In this document: positions 43,505 through 51,370 of the stretch, piece after piece
Numbering within the stretch: the first letter of the stretch is position 1
How the letters are laid out: every line of letters starts with the position of its first letter
Assembly (NCBI GenBank): GCA_017303875.1
Contig: JAFLBP010000011.1
Coordinates: forward strand, 114,797 to 178,796
Direction of reading: 5' to 3'
From: Chitinophagales bacterium
GTDB taxonomy: Bacteria; Bacteroidota; Bacteroidia; Chitinophagales; Saprospiraceae
Length of the DNA stretch: 64,000 nt
Position numbers and translations under genes: made by a program
Notes under the pieces: model-generated
Told to the model about the DNA's origin: nothing
Database searches by the model: none
Seen by the model: the letters and a program-made list of their open reading frames with translations, nothing else

Positions 43505-43534
43505 TTTGAAATTCGGTGAAGGGTATTACCTTTG
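43505..43534 (+). promoter_or_regulatory. Bacteroidota promoter of rpsT
   Basis: TTTG at 43505-43508, an 18-base spacer and TACCTTTG at 43527-43534 match the TTTG/TAnnTTTG consensus. The rpsT ATG is 60 bases further on, leaving an untranslated leader of about 55 bases. Confidence 0.8.
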
Positions 43535-43594
43535 CCCGCCCAAAAGGGACAAACATTCATTTCTGAATTTTTTCAGCACCTACTGCTTAATTAT

Positions 43595-43849
43595 ATGGCA
43601 CATCACCGTTCTGCATTAAAGCGCATCCGTCAAACTGAGAAGCGTCGTTTGCAAAACCGTTACTACAAAAAGTCGGCCCGTACGGCTATTAAAAACCTTC
43701 GCGAGATGAAAGACAAGGCTGCGGCCTCGGAATTCCTCCCCAAGGTAGTCAGCATGATCGACAAACTCGCCAAGCGTGGTAACATCCACCGCAACAAGGC
43801 TGCAAACCTTAAAAGCGGTCTGACCCTGCACGTCAACGCAATGGCATAA
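43595..43849 (+). CDS. rpsT: 30S ribosomal protein S20
   Basis: This 84-residue basic protein matches S20: AHHRSALKRIRQTEKRRLQNR at the N-terminus, then SARTAIKNLREM, and a C-terminal RGNIHRNKAANLKSGL. S20 binds 16S rRNA early in small-subunit assembly. The gene has its own promoter and a strong terminator 33 bases after the stop. The ATG at 43595 gives the expected N-terminus. Confidence 0.97.
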   Translation: MAHHRSALKRIRQTEKRRLQNRYYKKSARTAIKNLREMKDKAAASEFLPKVVSMIDKLAKRGNIHRNKAANLKSGLTLHVNAMA

Positions 43850-43882
43850 GTTTTTCCCTCTCCGGAGAGAAAATTACAAAAA

Positions 43883-43917
43883 AGTGTATCCTGTTTCGGC
43901 CGGATACACTTTTTTTG
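43883..43917 (+). terminator. Rho-independent terminator of rpsT
   Basis: A perfect 9-bp stem (43883-43891 with 43902-43910), extended by A/T pairs, is followed by a T run. It lies 34 bases after rpsT and 36 before the reductase gene. Confidence 0.9.
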
Positions 43918-43952
43918 TGCCCAAATTTCAGCCTGCCTAACCATTAACAGCC

Positions 43953-45029
43953 ATGAGTTTAAAATTTTACCCGCTTGCGGTGAGCGATCTGCGCCGGGAA
44001 ACCGCCGATACCGTTTCGATTGCATTTGCAGTTCCCGAAAATCTGCGCGCGCTTTTCCAATTTACCCAGGGCCAGTACCTTACCCTGCGCACCACCATGG
44101 AAGGAGAGGAAGTCCGCAGGTCGTATTCGATTTGCGCGGGCGTCAACGACGGCGAACTGCGTGTGGCCGTCAAGCGCGTGGAAGACGGCCGGTTCAGCAC
44201 CTGGGCGAATACACAACTCCGCATCGGCGATACCCTGGAGGTCATGCCGCCACAAGGGCGTTTTTTTACGCCACTTAGCGCTGCACACCAGGCTACTTAT
44301 GTTGCCTTTGCTGCGGGCAGCGGCATCACGCCGATCTTGTCCATCCTCAAAACCACGCTCGAAACCGAGCCGCAGAGCCGTTTTATCCTTTTTTACGGCA
44401 ACCGCACGTTTGATCGCATCATTTTCCGCGAGCAACTCGACGCGCTGAAGAATCAGTACCCGGAACGCTTGTCGGTACACCATATCCTGAGCAAGGAAAC
44501 CCTCGGCAGCGAACTGTTTTACGGCCGCCTGAACGGCGAAAAATGCACGGCTTATGCCCGCTATTTTTTCCAGCCCGCTGCGGTGGAAGCGTATTTCCTG
44601 TGCGGACCGGAGGAGATGATTTTTTCCGTAAAAGAAGCCCTCGAAACTGCCGGCGCCGACCCGAAAAAGATCCACTTCGAGTTGTTTACCACGCCCGGCA
44701 TGAATACCCAGGCCAAAGCCAAGGCCGAACAACGCCAGCTCAATGCCTTCGACGCGCAAATCAAAATCATTCAGGACGATATGGAGTACGAGTTCCTGCT
44801 GCCCTCCGACGGCAGTACGCTGCTCGATGCCGCCATGCGCGCAGGCGCCGACCTGCCCTTCTCCTGCAAAGGGGGAGTATGCGCCACCTGCAAAGCCAGA
44901 ATCCTGGAAGGCGAGGTGGAAATGGACATCAACTACGGCCTCGAACCCGATGAAGTGGCCGCCGGGTATGTGCTCACCTGCCAGTCGCACCCGAAATCCA
45001 AACGCGTGGTGGTGTCGTTTGATGCATAA
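43953..45029 (+). CDS. PaaE-like oxidoreductase (FAD and 2Fe-2S)
   Basis: This 358-residue protein has a ferredoxin-NADP reductase module with RRSYSIC (FAD), AGSGITPILSIL (NADP) and YFLCGPEEM. A C-terminal plant-type 2Fe-2S domain follows with CKGGVCATC and a fourth Cys in LTCQS. The order matches PaaE, the reductase of ring-1,2-phenylacetyl-CoA epoxidase, and other hydroxylase reductases. No paaABC genes are visible here, so the partner oxygenase is unknown; it could serve another diiron enzyme. Confidence 0.85.
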   Translation: MSLKFYPLAVSDLRRETADTVSIAFAVPENLRALFQFTQGQYLTLRTTMEGEEVRRSYSICAGVNDGELRVAVKRVEDGRFSTWANTQLRIGDTLEVMPPQGRFFTPLSAAHQATYVAFAAGSGITPILSILKTTLETEPQSRFILFYGNRTFDRIIFREQLDALKNQYPERLSVHHILSKETLGSELFYGRLNGEKCTAYARYFFQPAAVEAYFLCGPEEMIFSVKEALETAGADPKKIHFELFTTPGMNTQAKAKAEQRQLNAFDAQIKIIQDDMEYEFLLPSDGSTLLDAAMRAGADLPFSCKGGVCATCKARILEGEVEMDINYGLEPDEVAAGYVLTCQSHPKSKRVVVSFDA

Positions 45030-45040
45030 GATTTTTTAAC

Positions 45041-45205
45041 GATGAACGATGAGTGATGAACGATGAATGGGAGGATGAGCCTGGGATTGGGTTTTAGCTT
45101 GAGCACGTAATTATTTCGTACAGAAGGGCAGAGATCGGGCACACAGAAGGCACAGCATCTGTGTTATCTGTGTAGTATATCGGTGTGCATCTGTGCGAAA
45201 GAATT
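45041..45205. repeat. Mixed short repeats: GATGAAC and CACAGAT words
   Basis: Repeats of GATGAACGATGA lie at 45041-45070. CACAG/CTGTG words lie at 45137-45200, including GGCACAGCATCTGTG. No gene is seen in 45030-45276. The same word sets occur near 163-310 and 60269-60397. Confidence 0.6.
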
Positions 45206-45276
45206 AGGTGGCCGGGAAAAATAGCACAACACCGGGTGCGGAGCCATTCGTGTATTCGTGGCGATTTAACTTCCCC

Positions 45277-46245
45277 TCACCGCTGCCACCGCGCCAGGCT
45301 CCAGTTGCGTTGCTCGACCTGATTCAGGAAACTCCACGCGACGATACGGCTGGTCTTGTTGCCCTGTCCCATCTCGATTGTTTTTACATCGGCAACGCGG
45401 GCAATTTTGAGGGCATGATAGATAGCAGGGAGGTGGTTTTGTTTCGCCACTAAGCTTGAAAACCACAGGCAGGCCGAGCTCAGTTGTCGGCTTTGGGCGA
45501 TCATTGCCTGGATGAACTTTACCTCGCCGCCCGGATACCAAAGCTCCCGGTTTTGTCCGCCAAAGTTGGGAACAGATTTGATTACTTTTTCCTGGCTCAG
45601 GTTGCGCTGTTTTCTAAGCGTCTCGGTTTGCGCCTCGGCAGCGGAGGCGTAAAATGGCGGGTTGCAGATAGACAGGTCAACCGGCTTATCGGGCGCGATG
45701 ACCCCCACAAAAATATTGTTCGGATTCGGATGCCATTGGCAGGTGATTGCACCGCGCAGGGCATCGTTGGCAGCCACGATGGCCTCGGCCGATTGTATGG
45801 CAGGGCGATCCACGTCGCTGCCCAGGAAGGACCAGCCGTATTCTTTGCGACCAATAATAGGGTAGATACAATTGGCGCCCACACCTACGTCCAGGCAGCG
45901 AATTTGCGGCCCCGTCGGAATAATTCCGTTATTGGAGCCAGCCAATACGTCGGCTATATGGTGTATATAATCGGCCCGGCCCGGGATTGGCGGGCACAAA
46001 TAACCCGGCGGAATATCCCAAAAATTGAGGTCGTAGTACTGTTTTAGCAGCGCGGTATTCAGCATTTTGACGGCGGCGGGGTCGGCAAAATCAACAGACA
46101 CGTCACCGTAAATATTCATCTTCAAAAAGTCAGCCAGTTCGGGGCAAGCCTGGGTGAGCAAAGGGAAGTCGTAGCGTTCGCGATGGCGATTGCGGGGATG
46201 GAGGCGATTTTTTTCGGGCGGATGGGCCCTTTTTTCTACGAGCAT
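45277..46245 (-). CDS. rlmF: 23S rRNA (adenine(1618)-N6)-methyltransferase
   Basis: RlmF methylates A1618 of 23S rRNA. The 322-residue protein has LHPRNRHRERYDF near the N-terminus, a SAM-binding CLDVGVGANCIYPIIG loop and the catalytic NPPFY motif (SICNPPFYAS). FGGQNRELWYPGGEV is a hallmark of the family. Length matches. The next gene upstream on the same strand is the VF530 gene, 15 bases away. Confidence 0.94.
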   Translation of the reverse strand: MLVEKRAHPPEKNRLHPRNRHRERYDFPLLTQACPELADFLKMNIYGDVSVDFADPAAVKMLNTALLKQYYDLNFWDIPPGYLCPPIPGRADYIHHIADVLAGSNNGIIPTGPQIRCLDVGVGANCIYPIIGRKEYGWSFLGSDVDRPAIQSAEAIVAANDALRGAITCQWHPNPNNIFVGVIAPDKPVDLSICNPPFYASAAEAQTETLRKQRNLSQEKVIKSVPNFGGQNRELWYPGGEVKFIQAMIAQSRQLSSACLWFSSLVAKQNHLPAIYHALKIARVADVKTIEMGQGNKTSRIVAWSFLNQVEQRNWSLARWQR

Positions 46246-46260
46246 GCGCTGAGTGACTTG

Positions 46261-46476
46261 TTAATGAAACGTCTTGCAGTACAAATCCTCCACTTTGCTG
46301 CGCGCCCAGGGCGTTTTGCGTAAAAAAGTGAGGCTGGATTTGATACTCGGCTCATCTGTAAAACACCGGATGGCAATGCGTTCGGCCAGGCCTTCCCAGC
46401 CATAATGCTCGTGCAGGGCCTCCAAAATCATTTGAAGGGTTTTGCCGTGGAGGGGGTTGTTGGGTTGTGTGTGCAT
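46261..46476 (-). CDS. VF530-family small protein
   Basis: This 71-residue protein matches VF530/DUF2132: [28 protein letters not shown] and [21 protein letters not shown]. The family is small, helical and proposed to bind DNA. The ATG at 46476 gives the canonical N-terminus. It is 15 bases upstream of rlmF and on the same strand. Confidence 0.9.
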   Translation of the reverse strand: MHTQPNNPLHGKTLQMILEALHEHYGWEGLAERIAIRCFTDEPSIKSSLTFLRKTPWARSKVEDLYCKTFH

Positions 46477-46573
46477 AGGCAGTTTAGCAGGCAAGGGTGG
46501 TGGTGATTCTTATCATAATTGTTTTTTTGGGGGGGGCTGCCTATTTAATTGGCTTTCAATGATTTGTGATTTT

Positions 46574-46723
46574 TTAAATCAGCTCCGACAGCAACCCTTC
46601 GAGGCTATCAAAGTTTGCTTTGTGGCGAAGCATCTGCTGCATCGCCTGGTTAATTTCTTTGTCAATAGGACTTATTTTGTGACACAAAAGTAGGTACTTT
46701 ATATCACTTTGCGGATTCCAATT
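46574..46723 (-). pseudogene. 50-codon reading frame without a start codon (gene relic or unusual small gene)
   Basis: A reverse frame begins after a stop at 46724-46726 and reads WNPQSDIKYLLLCHKISPID, then KEINQAMQQMLRHKANFDSL and EGLLSELI, ending at TAA (46574-46576). The composition looks like a real helical protein, but the first ATG is at codon 28. A -7-like TACTTTTG (reverse strand, 46685-46692) and a 15-bp palindrome lie inside it. Nothing else convincing is seen between 46477 and 46899. Confidence 0.35.
46675..46689. promoter_or_regulatory. TTTTGTG-A-CACAAAA palindrome
   Basis: A perfect 15-base palindrome overlaps a reverse-strand -7 box (46685-46692). The layout suggests an operator, but no clear downstream gene exists. 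It resembles the palindrome at 29454-29466. Confidence 0.4.
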
Positions 46724-46899
46724 TTACCTGCTGTGCTGGTGTTGCGCGCCTTGCTGTCGGTCGCTTGTGCGGCGAGCTTACGCGCCTGCCTGCGCTTGTG
46801 AATTTCCGGATAAGTGCCGGGCCTCGTAATTGTTTCGGGCAGGAGGATGCAGATCGGATACACAGAAGGTACGGAATATTGATCCACAGCGTTTTTTAG

Positions 46900-47502
46900 T
46901 TACTCTTTGTCCAATACTTGGATTTCACTCCTGATGAGCTTTTTCTGCTCTAAATCAAAATGCAACAAAGCCACAGGTTTGCCCCGGTCGAGTATTTTGA
47001 TGTGGGTTAAGTCTATGACCTGATAGTCGTATCTGCCTTCTCTGCTAAGGTTTCCTAACGCTTGATTGGGGTAAATTTTTCCGGTTTTAGATTGATATGT
47101 TATTATAGTATCAAAGCAGCATTGTTCGAATCCTGTAGGTAAAATTGTAAATAGACCATACAATGTCGGGTATGATGACGGAAAATAAGATTCACGGATC
47201 ATCACAAAATGGATACTGTCAATAAAACCAAAGTGTGGCAATTTAAGCGGAGACATCAATACGCCTCCTTTACGGGGTATACCGTTGTGGAGTGTATCTA
47301 CTCTTTGAGAGCGCGTATTTTTAAGAATGATACGCATACGTTCGCCGTCGCAAGCTTCGCTAACGGTCACGATGTAGTTGAATTCAGGATATGGAAGTTC
47401 GTAAGTGCGTACTGAATCTAAACAGGTTTGTGCGTACCCCAAGGTCTTTCCTGCAAAGAGGAGCAGGGCTGTAATCAAGAGCGTTTTTTGCATTTTTAAC
47501 AT
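46900..47502 (-). CDS. Exported family-A protein A1
   Basis: This 200-residue exported protein has a signal ending LFAGKTLGYAQ. It belongs to a local five-member family (A1-A5). Shared blocks are an N-terminal F.YIVTVSE.CD strand, KN..SQRVDTL, FGFIDSIHFVMI, and the C-terminal GRYDYQVIDLTHIKILDRG followed by KPVALLHFDLEQKKLI. I recognise no known family. The repeated beta-type motifs suggest a small beta-rich fold. It is last in a three-gene run with A2 and A3, 28 bases after A2. An ATG at 47493 is a possible alternative start. Confidence 0.7.
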   Translation of the reverse strand: MLKMQKTLLITALLLFAGKTLGYAQTCLDSVRTYELPYPEFNYIVTVSEACDGERMRIILKNTRSQRVDTLHNGIPRKGGVLMSPLKLPHFGFIDSIHFVMIRESYFPSSYPTLYGLFTILPTGFEQCCFDTIITYQSKTGKIYPNQALGNLSREGRYDYQVIDLTHIKILDRGKPVALLHFDLEQKKLIRSEIQVLDKE

Positions 47503-47530
47503 GTTTTATTGTTTGGAAATTACTGCGTTA

Positions 47531-48103
47531 TTACCCTCGTTTTTTTACCTTTTTCGTCGTTTTAATTTCAGTTTTGATGAGTTTTTTCTGTTCCAAATCA
47601 AAATGCAACAAAGCCACAGGTTTGCCCCGGTCGAGTATTTTGATGTGGGTGGGACTGATTACTTCGTAATTGTATCGGCCTTTTCTGGACATTTTTTGGT
47701 CAAGTCCGATCGAGGCAGTTGGATTGAAAATTATGGTTTCTGAAAAAGTTTGCTCAAGTCCATTAGACTTAATTGCTATCAGATAATACTTTGCCCGATA
47801 AGGATAGTGAGACTGCTCTACAATCAAGACAAAATGGGAGCTATCTATAAATCCGAAGTAGGCAATATTATTAGGTGCAGTGCCAGGTGACAGGCTATTT
47901 CCAACTGTATCTAATCGTCCTGAAAGCAAATTCTTAAGTACCAGACAATGATGATTACTATCACAAGATTCAGTTATGATGACACTGTAATTAAATGTTT
48001 GAAATGAATGCTCATACCTGGTTGTCAAATCCAGGCATTGTTGTGCATATCCACGATCCGTGAAAATGTCCCAAAATAGAAAAATCAAAACAAGTTTTTT
48101 CAT
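47531..48103 (-). CDS. Exported family-A protein A2
   Basis: This 190-residue protein starts with a signal (LVLIFLFWDIFTDRGYAQ). It shows the family-A blocks VIITESCDSNHHCLVLKNL, SGRLDTV, FGFIDSSHFVLIVE, then THIKILDRGKPVALLHFDL. The C-terminus adds a basic tail (KKVKKRG). It lies 45 bases downstream of A3 and 28 before A1. The 3' coding block is nearly identical in DNA to those of A1 and A3, suggesting recombination among copies. Confidence 0.72.
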   Translation of the reverse strand: MKKLVLIFLFWDIFTDRGYAQQCLDLTTRYEHSFQTFNYSVIITESCDSNHHCLVLKNLLSGRLDTVGNSLSPGTAPNNIAYFGFIDSSHFVLIVEQSHYPYRAKYYLIAIKSNGLEQTFSETIIFNPTASIGLDQKMSRKGRYNYEVISPTHIKILDRGKPVALLHFDLEQKKLIKTEIKTTKKVKKRG

Positions 48104-48148
48104 GCGATTAATTTAATGGTTTTAAGTCTTCCGGAAGGTCTTAATTAA

Positions 48149-48739
48149 TCAGTTTATTCGATGTTGCTTCTTTATTTTTTTGCCCTTTTTTATTGCTTTT
48201 ATCTCCTTCCTGATGAGCTTTTTCTGTTCCAAATCAAAATACAACAAAGCCACAGGTTTGCCCCGGTCGAGTATTTTGATGTGGGTAGGACTGATTACTT
48301 TGAATTTATATCGCCCTTGACTGCTTATGCCAGATGGAATATCACGAGGGGCTTTATAATCCTCGATCATGGTCTCAGAAAGAATATATTTAAAACCCTG
48401 CGGTAATATTTCTATGACAACATAGATTGCGGGATAAGGGGGGTAAAATTTTTCCGTGATTAACATAAAGTGACTGGAATCAATAAATCCAAATGCTCCT
48501 ATTTGATTTGGCATAAAGCCTCCTTCCAAGGAGCTGCCAATGGTATCTAATCTGCCTGATTGTAAATTTTTTACAATAATTGAATGATAGTTGCTATCAA
48601 TTGATTCTGTGATAATTATACTGTGATTATATTCCGGAAATTTATGCTCATAAGTTCTGACTGAATCTTTAGAATATTGCGCATATCCCAAGCGGGCAAA
48701 CCCTGCCAGTAAAAGCATAAATATGACGCGTATTTTCAT
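48149..48739 (-). CDS. Exported family-A protein A3
   Basis: This 196-residue protein has a signal peptide (IFMLLLAGFARLGYAQ) and the family-A blocks HSIIITESIDSNYHSIIVKN, SGRLDTIGSSLEGG, FGFIDSSHFMLITE and the C-terminal THIKILDRGKPVALLYFDL, plus a long basic tail. It is first in the orphan A3-A2-A1 group and has its own promoter at 48764-48792. No family-B gene precedes it, unlike A4 and A5. Confidence 0.73.
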   Translation of the reverse strand: MKIRVIFMLLLAGFARLGYAQYSKDSVRTYEHKFPEYNHSIIITESIDSNYHSIIVKNLQSGRLDTIGSSLEGGFMPNQIGAFGFIDSSHFMLITEKFYPPYPAIYVVIEILPQGFKYILSETMIEDYKAPRDIPSGISSQGRYKFKVISPTHIKILDRGKPVALLYFDLEQKKLIRKEIKAIKKGKKIKKQHRIN

Positions 48740-48763
48740 AGCTGATTTTTTGGTTCCAGATAC

Positions 48764-48792
48764 AAATATAAGCGCGTTGGGGAAAAATCAAT
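48764..48792 (-). promoter_or_regulatory. Promoter of the A3-A2-A1 group
   Basis: On the reverse strand TTG (48792-48790), an 18-base spacer and TATATTTG (48771-48764) match the phylum consensus. The A3 ATG is 25 bases downstream. Confidence 0.75.
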
Positions 48793-48797
48793 CCTTT

Positions 48798-49604
48798 TTA
48801 TGGTTTTGATTTATTGGTTTTTGATTTTTTTGCCTGAACGGCCCTTTCCAGTTCGCTGATCTCTTGTTCCAGTTTTATCATGTAGAGGTAAAGCTCTTCA
48901 ATTTTCTCTTGTTGGTTCGTTGTCACTTCGGACAAGTCAATACTACCGGCGCTTTCGATTGCTCCCGCACTTTTAGTGTTTGGCAGATGTTTATATTGCT
49001 TTATAAATGCATCAAGTTGATTTATCGGTAACAATGGGTAGTTTTCGTCAAAGACATAATCTGGCCAGTTCCCTTCTTGAGTGCCATACGTTGTTACTTT
49101 AACCCGATTAGTGATGATACCATTCTTAACACTAAGAATAGCTTCAGAAGAATATTTATCATCAGCTCTAATGGCTACCTTACCAAATCTGTAAATTGCT
49201 GATTCCTGGTTGCAAGGCTCAGGGTCTATCCATTGTTGACACTGGATATTCTCTTTTTCAGCAGTGAGTAATGCTGATAACTCAGGCAGGCATGATTCAA
49301 AAAGCGGCGCGCAATACAAATCACTTCCATAATAATCAGACCATAGGGAGCAATTGGCGCCTGATATAGATTGTCCGCCTTCAAATTTACATGTGATGCC
49401 ATTGTACATCACAATGACTTGTCCATTAATAAAGTCAGTACAGCCCTTCTGGTCACTAAAAAAACGAATTGCTGTGGCATTTAGTGAGGGGGAAAAAGCA
49501 ACTGTATTGAATTGGTTATTTAACGGAGATCCGGGACTAAAAAGCGTCAGTTTTTTTATAGAATTAACCCCTAAAATTACATTGTCCGGAAAAATCAGAA
49601 ACAA
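48798..49604 (-). pseudogene. N-terminally truncated protein with tail-fibre-like C-terminal module
   Basis: The frame gives 268 residues from a TTG at 49604, with no ATG and no signal peptide. The frame is open only back to a stop at 49629-49631. The C-terminal part matches the repeated module of the 571-residue neighbour: CQQWIDPEPCNQESAIYRFG, NGIITNRVKV, WPDYVFDENYPLL, KHLPNT and EKIEELYLYMI. Paralogues have a signal and an N-terminal domain that are missing here. It lies directly downstream of the neighbour gene (47 bases), so a partial duplication or deletion is likely. Expression from TTG in an operon is possible but unproven. Confidence 0.6.
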
Positions 49605-49650
49605 ATTTCCATTGCAATATAAAGTTGCTTAAGCATGGTGTTTGTCAGAT

Positions 49651-51366
49651 TTAGTGATTGTTGTCTTCAAGAATGGCTTTTAGCGCTTGTTTGCGGCGCT
49701 CTAATTCTAACAGGTGTAAGTAAGCTTCTTCTATTTTTACCTGTTGCGCCAGCTTCATTGACTTTAGTTCAATGCCACCCTCTTGTGTGATTGCCGCCTG
49801 GCTTGGTATACCCGGTAGGTACTTGTTGGTGCTGATAAATTTTTTGACTTTTTTTAAAGGCATTAGTTGATAGTACTCAGCAAAAACATAGTCACACCAT
49901 TTACTGTCACATAATTCAATACGAATTTTGTCACTGATGATTCCACCCTGGACGGCAAGATTATAACCGGAAGGAATGTTTGTAGTGCCAATGCCGACAA
50001 TTCCTGTACGGAAAATTGGAGCAGTCGTACTACAGTCGTTTTTGCCCCATTGAACACAGTCATATGAGGGTGTCGTAAATTGATTGGCTTTTAAGGTCTC
50101 AATTAATGCAGTTTTGCAAGTTGGATTAGTAACAAGCTCGCAAGGGCTGCCGAGGCTTGTTCCTATTGCCAAAGAGCAGGAAGTTGTATTGCCGTTGCTT
50201 CCTGTTACGACAACATTATACAAGCCTGAGGAAAGATTAGGTAGCAGAACCATATCCTGACAACTGACATTACTTAGCTGACCAGAACCAGTATTACCTG
50301 ACCAACTGATACTATAGGGCGCTACTCCATTTTGGATAATTATACCACCTGTGCCAGGTATGCCCGCCTGTGCGGCAACCAATTGACTACATTGAATCGT
50401 TATCGCAGGAACAGGTTCTGGGAAATGCACGTAGGTGTTTTGTGCTGCTGTCGCTACCGATGCAAGCTTTTTTTGTTTTCTGAAAACCCGTTGCTTTTCC
50501 AAGGCATCTAATCTGGCAGACATTTGCAACAAATGCAAATATGCTTCCTCGATGTGTACTTGCTGGGTTCGTACAGTTTGGTCAAGTAAAAGGCCTCCTT
50601 CCTCTTTTACTTCGGCTTCTGTAATACTTCCCGGAAGTGCTTTATGGTTACGAATATACTGAGCTGTAGACGGGAGCGACATAAGTTTGTAATTGTCTTC
50701 AAAAACATAGTCGCACCACTCCGTTGTGCATAATTTGAGAAACTCGGTTACAATTCCCCCTTTAACTGCCAGTTTGGCCTTGGCACCCGAACCAAAACGA
50801 CCGCTTTGTGTACAGCCTATCATTACAGTGCCCATTCGGTATATCTCTCCTTCTTTATCGCAGGATCCTTCCCACGGGCTGCATTTCTTGGGTTCCGAGT
50901 CAAAGGCAAGATAGTCTTCGGCAAAGGCATTAATGGCATCACCGCATAACGCAAGCTCATCGTTACATATAAGGTTGCCGTTTTCATAATAACAGGTCTT
51001 TGAATCATCAAAAATTATTTTTCCGGTTGGAGCTGTTTGCGTACAACTATATTGAGTATTAAAAATAAAGTAGTAGTGATGTGCGCTATTTGGTATGTTG
51101 CAATATTTCCAATAGGGAGAAACATTCGAGCTAAATTCCCAGCAGTTGTTTATCTGAATATTAATGGCATCGTATGGAGCTGAACTCTGTCCTCCTTGAT
51201 AAGGGCCAGGTGGAAAATTCATGTAAAATCCAGCCTGTGCCACCCCCTTGCAATCAGTAGCTGAATATCCAATCGTAGTTGGGCAGCCAGATGAAGCCTG
51301 GTTATAAGCTTTGCCTGCGGCAGCTGCAATCAGCAGCAAGCTGACAAATATTCTGATTTGTCTCAT
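49651..51366 (-). CDS. Exported protein with two tail-fibre-like modules
   Basis: This 571-residue protein has a signal (FVSLLLIAAAAGKAYNQ). It contains the same module twice, at about residues 162-290 and 435-560. Each copy has a Cys-Trp or Cys-Pro-Trp turn, EIYRMGTVMIG or PIFRTGIVGIG, a KGGIV/QGGII strand, WCDYVF, a LPG turn and a helix with IEEAYLHLL. From memory this resembles the C-terminal module of Bacteroidota tail-fibre-like proteins, where the last helix forms a coiled coil. It lies 4 bases downstream of the 1281-residue PKD protein and is likely co-expressed. Confidence 0.72.
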   Translation of the reverse strand: MRQIRIFVSLLLIAAAAGKAYNQASSGCPTTIGYSATDCKGVAQAGFYMNFPPGPYQGGQSSAPYDAINIQINNCWEFSSNVSPYWKYCNIPNSAHHYYFIFNTQYSCTQTAPTGKIIFDDSKTCYYENGNLICNDELALCGDAINAFAEDYLAFDSEPKKCSPWEGSCDKEGEIYRMGTVMIGCTQSGRFGSGAKAKLAVKGGIVTEFLKLCTTEWCDYVFEDNYKLMSLPSTAQYIRNHKALPGSITEAEVKEEGGLLLDQTVRTQQVHIEEAYLHLLQMSARLDALEKQRVFRKQKKLASVATAAQNTYVHFPEPVPAITIQCSQLVAAQAGIPGTGGIIIQNGVAPYSISWSGNTGSGQLSNVSCQDMVLLPNLSSGLYNVVVTGSNGNTTSCSLAIGTSLGSPCELVTNPTCKTALIETLKANQFTTPSYDCVQWGKNDCSTTAPIFRTGIVGIGTTNIPSGYNLAVQGGIISDKIRIELCDSKWCDYVFAEYYQLMPLKKVKKFISTNKYLPGIPSQAAITQEGGIELKSMKLAQQVKIEEAYLHLLELERRKQALKAILEDNNH

Positions 51367-51370
51367 AGCG

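Noticed and set aside
46442..46693. Plus-strand 83-codon frame near the VF530 gene
   Set aside because: It overlaps the VF530 5' end on the other strand, is Gly/Cys/Phe-rich in an unnatural way, and has no start signal.
48798..51366. Module proteins as part of a prophage
   Set aside because: No capsid, terminase, portal or integrase gene is near. The neighbours are T9SS and exported proteins.
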